Shown here: positions 5,315-7,520 of the stretch, piece by piece
Layout: each line of letters starts with the position of its first letter
How positions within the stretch are numbered: the first letter of the stretch is position 1
Source: Armatimonadota bacterium
Lineage (GTDB): Bacteria; Armatimonadota; Zipacnadia; Zipacnadales; JABUFB01
Assembly: GCA_018056145.1 (NCBI GenBank)
Contig: JAGPGE010000275.1
Location: forward strand, 1 to 7,520
Reading direction: 5' to 3'
Length of the DNA stretch: 7,520 nucleotides
Program-made: the position numbers and the translations under genes
The notes under the pieces: model-generated
Seen by the model: the letters and a program-made list of their open reading frames with translations, nothing else
What the model was told of the DNA's origin: nothing
Database searches by the model: none

Positions 5315-7520
5315 ACCTGGCAGAATGTGAAAGAGCGCTGGCGGGCGAGCTCGCCGGTAAGACGCTCATAGGAGAAGCGCCACTCGACGCGGAGGACGTC
5401 CGCAGGCTGGGCAGCCTTTTCTGCCGCCTAAACTCGCCAGTTCAGCTCTGGCGGCAGTTCCCCTTCTGTGCCGCGTGTTTCACCACTGGAATCTTTTCCC
5501 ATTTCTACGACGACAAGTACTGGCCTCATTTCAGGGAGTGGTACTTGGAGCTGTCTGGCGCGGAAGAGACCGACTGGCGCGATGCCTTTGAGGGCTTCCT
5601 GAAGCGCTATGGTTTGCCTGCTTTCCATCACGTGGACGGGCAGAGGTTCCTGCGGCATGTGCGTATCCACGCCCTAATTCCGGCAAACGGGGTGGAACGG
5701 CTCTTCGAGCACGTGGTGCGTCCGGCGGTCATGAGGGGGCTAGATGACGGCGAGTGGACCGCTGCAGAGATTCTTCGCGAGCTGGGAGTCTCATACCCTC
5801 AACTGCACAGGCCCGAGGAGAACTTCCTGAACTACGGGGGGCATGTCGCCGATGACGTGCTCGGACGCTGCATGACCCTTTATCGACGATCGGTGCAGGG
5901 GTCTGTCGGCGATGACACTCTCGACCTGCCGCAATGGCTTGTGGACGCCTTTCGCGAATGGATGGAGGGGCAGCCTCTGCCCAGCACTCCGCTGCAAGCC
6001 CTTGCCGAACGTCCGCAAATATACCTGCGGCTATCTCTTGACAGCGCGGCGATCACACTGGTCGTCGCACAATTGCCATCAGAGTGGCGTTCGGGGCGGA
6101 CCATGAACGTGTTCGCCGAGACCGAGTCGGATACTTACAGGCTAATAGCCGCCAAGCGCGTCGAAGTTGACCCGTTCGTCAGGCAGACGGAGGCGCGATT
6201 CGAGTTGCCGCTGGAGACTGTGGCCCCGCGCTATCGTGTGGAATGGCGGAAGTCTGACGACGAATGCTCCACCGTTGAAGGTGTGCGCGGGTTCCTGGGT
6301 AGTGGAGTCCGCTGGGCGGCATTCGCGGCCAACGATCCGGAGAACAGACTGATCCGACAGCAGTACGTGCCACGGGGCGAAGTCTGGGTGGTGTGCCCGA
6401 CGGATGCATGCGTGAAGACGGTCCGAATAGACAGCAGAGAGGCCGCGCCAGCCCAGTGTCTGGAGAGTTTTGGGTTGGATGGGATCGGCGGCATGTCCGT
6501 GCACCTCATTGACACCACGCATTGCGCCGGAATCGTGCTCGAGATGGGTCCGGCAGACGGGACGATTGCCGAGGAGCATATCCCGGTGGACCTAATGCCC
6601 CACCTCAGACTGGTTGGGGAGGTTCCAGGGGCGTCGATCTCCGGCGTGCCGGTTTGCGCAGGGATTCCCGAGGTTGACTGTGTTGGCGACGACGCCGGCA
6701 TTGTCGTCGAGATAGATGCGCTGGATGGTGTGGCCTCTCCACCGCTTCCTGCGTATGTTGAGGCATCGCAACTGCAGACCGCTCTGGAAGGACGGTCAGG
6801 GGTCTTTCGGTTTCGTGTCCGAGGCCGTCTGGGACGACGCGGAGCGCCGGTCACGGTCGCACTGGTCCCCGGCCTGCAGGTTCGCTTCGACCCAGCCATC
6901 GTTCTTCCCGACCATGCAGGCCGCACGGTGGTCAGCATCTCGGCGCCTCATTGCCAAGTACGGAAAGACCCCAATTCCGCGCACCCGGGGATATCTGGTT
7001 ATGACCCCATGGTGGTGGCCCCCGATGCGCGTCGCCTGGATCTGCAGCTGATCCATCTGCCTCCTGGCAAGCCATCCCGCCAGTTCGCTCTCACGCTCAT
7101 TGTCCCCAGGCTACTGGTGGGCGTCACCGTGCCCGGGGGTGATCCCAATCTTCTTCCTGCCGTGGCGAGGATACCCAAGCGGCTGATAGAGCAGACGCCC
7201 CGCGTCTTCCTCGACCTTTTGATGCAGCCCAATCCGACGGGCTGGCGGGCGACTCTTCGCACAGATGTTCTCCAAGCCGCCGTTACCCATCCTCCGGGCC
7301 GCCGGACCCCCAGCGCGCGGATCAGGTTCGACCTCGCGATGTGGAGAGATGCCATCGTCGCGGCCAACAGGGTCATTGACTTACGTGCCGATGTGGATTG
7401 CGCCGACCTACATGTGGCGGGAGGCGCTCTCGTCGCTCTCATTGCATCGGAGCACCGACTACTCAGGGCCGAGGCAGAATTCGGTCTGGGCGGGCGAGGT
7501 GCGACTCTTCGGTACGAGTG
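5311..7520 (+). CDS. large protein, helical N-terminus then serial beta-rich modules (3' end outside window)
   Basis: An uninterrupted frame of 736 codons from the ATG at 5311 runs off the right edge. Residues 1-230 look helical and aromatic-rich (paired Trp/Phe/Tyr around 48-75, CxxC at 53/56, and a YGG near 175-177). From about residue 234 the pattern becomes alternating hydrophobic strands. A first module (about 234-440) ends in a strand-turn unit with a VWVV-CP segment (358-363), and later strand-rich blocks (about 450-690) resemble Ig-like sandwiches. From memory, this order recalls very large proteins of bacterial defence or conflict loci, but I cannot name a family. There is no signal peptide, membrane segment or visible catalytic motif. 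A TTG at 5293, 5 bases after a G-rich run, is an alternative start. It follows ARPP-1 without a shared promoter element, so cotranscription is likely. Confidence 0.88.
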   Translation, partial: MNLAECERALAGELAGKTLIGEAPLDAEDVRRLGSLFCRLNSPVQLWRQFPFCAACFTTGIFSHFYDDKYWPHFREWYLELSGAEETDWRDAFEGFLKRYGLPAFHHVDGQRFLRHVRIHALIPANGVERLFEHVVRPAVMRGLDDGEWTAAEILRELGVSYPQLHRPEENFLNYGGHVADDVLGRCMTLYRRSVQGSVGDDTLDLPQWLVDAFREWMEGQPLPSTPLQALAERPQIYLRLSLDSAAITLVVAQLPSEWRSGRTMNVFAETESDTYRLIAAKRVEVDPFVRQTEARFELPLETVAPRYRVEWRKSDDECSTVEGVRGFLGSGVRWAAFAANDPENRLIRQQYVPRGEVWVVCPTDACVKTVRIDSREAAPAQCLESFGLDGIGGMSVHLIDTTHCAGIVLEMGPADGTIAEEHIPVDLMPHLRLVGEVPGASISGVPVCAGIPEVDCVGDDAGIVVEIDALDGVASPPLPAYVEASQLQTALEGRSGVFRFRVRGRLGRRGAPVTVALVPGLQVRFDPAIVLPDHAGRTVVSISAPHCQVRKDPNSAHPGISGYDPMVVAPDARRLDLQLIHLPPGKPSRQFALTLIVPRLLVGVTVPGGDPNLLPAVARIPKRLIEQTPRVFLDLLMQPNPTGWRATLRTDVLQAAVTHPPGRRTPSARIRFDLAMWRDAIVAANRVIDLRADVDCADLHVAGGALVALIASEHRLLRAEAEFGLGGRGATLRYE

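Noticed and set aside
6231..6938. Minus-strand 235-residue frame
   Set aside because: Shadow of the large gene; its composition is low-complexity Pro/Thr/Ser/Arg and it has no leader.

Overview
This is a GC-rich bacterial window with clear Shine-Dalgarno leaders (AGGAGG, GGAGG, GGGAGGGA). I could not assign it to a phylum. Six genes are well supported, and a seventh small reading frame is possible. I see no rRNA, tRNA, CRISPR array, transposase or recombinase.

Layout. Positions 1-117 hold no gene, only an imperfect direct repeat. On the minus strand, reading leftwards from 2113, is a two-gene unit: a 66-residue coiled-coil protein (2113-1913), then a ClpX-like AAA+ unfoldase (1887-118) with a C-terminal extension. 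Positions 2114-2428 are a divergent promoter region of about 315 bases. On the plus strand follow a zinc-ribbon protein with a membrane hairpin (2429-3139), an unrecognised protein with a four-cysteine cluster (3198-4049), a member of the uncharacterised ARPP-1 (DUF6569-type) family (4160-5098), a possible 54-residue reading frame (5150-5314), and a large protein that runs off the right edge (5311 to beyond 7520, at least 736 residues).

The strongest unexplained signal is regulatory. The nonamer CTGTCACAC occurs three times: before the minus-strand pair, before the zinc-ribbon gene and before the ARPP-1 gene. Each copy is followed, after exactly 17 bases, by a TA-rich hexamer (TATAAG, TATATA or TAGAAC) placed like a -10 box. 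The start codons then follow at distances that suit leaders of roughly 30-90 nucleotides. This points to one sigma factor or one regulator controlling all three transcription units, so the set behaves as a single locus on both strands.

How the parts may work together (inference): the ClpX-like protein keeps the ATPase motifs, the GYVG pore loop and an IGF loop like the one that docks on ClpP. It lacks ClpX's N-terminal zinc domain and carries an acidic linker and a HEAT-like tail instead. The small coiled-coil protein encoded just before it could be an adaptor or subunit. The membrane zinc-ribbon protein, the cysteine-cluster protein, ARPP-1 and the large protein (a helical N-terminal region, then serial beta-rich modules) could be the sensing or effector side of a stress or conflict response. 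No function is proven by the sequence alone.
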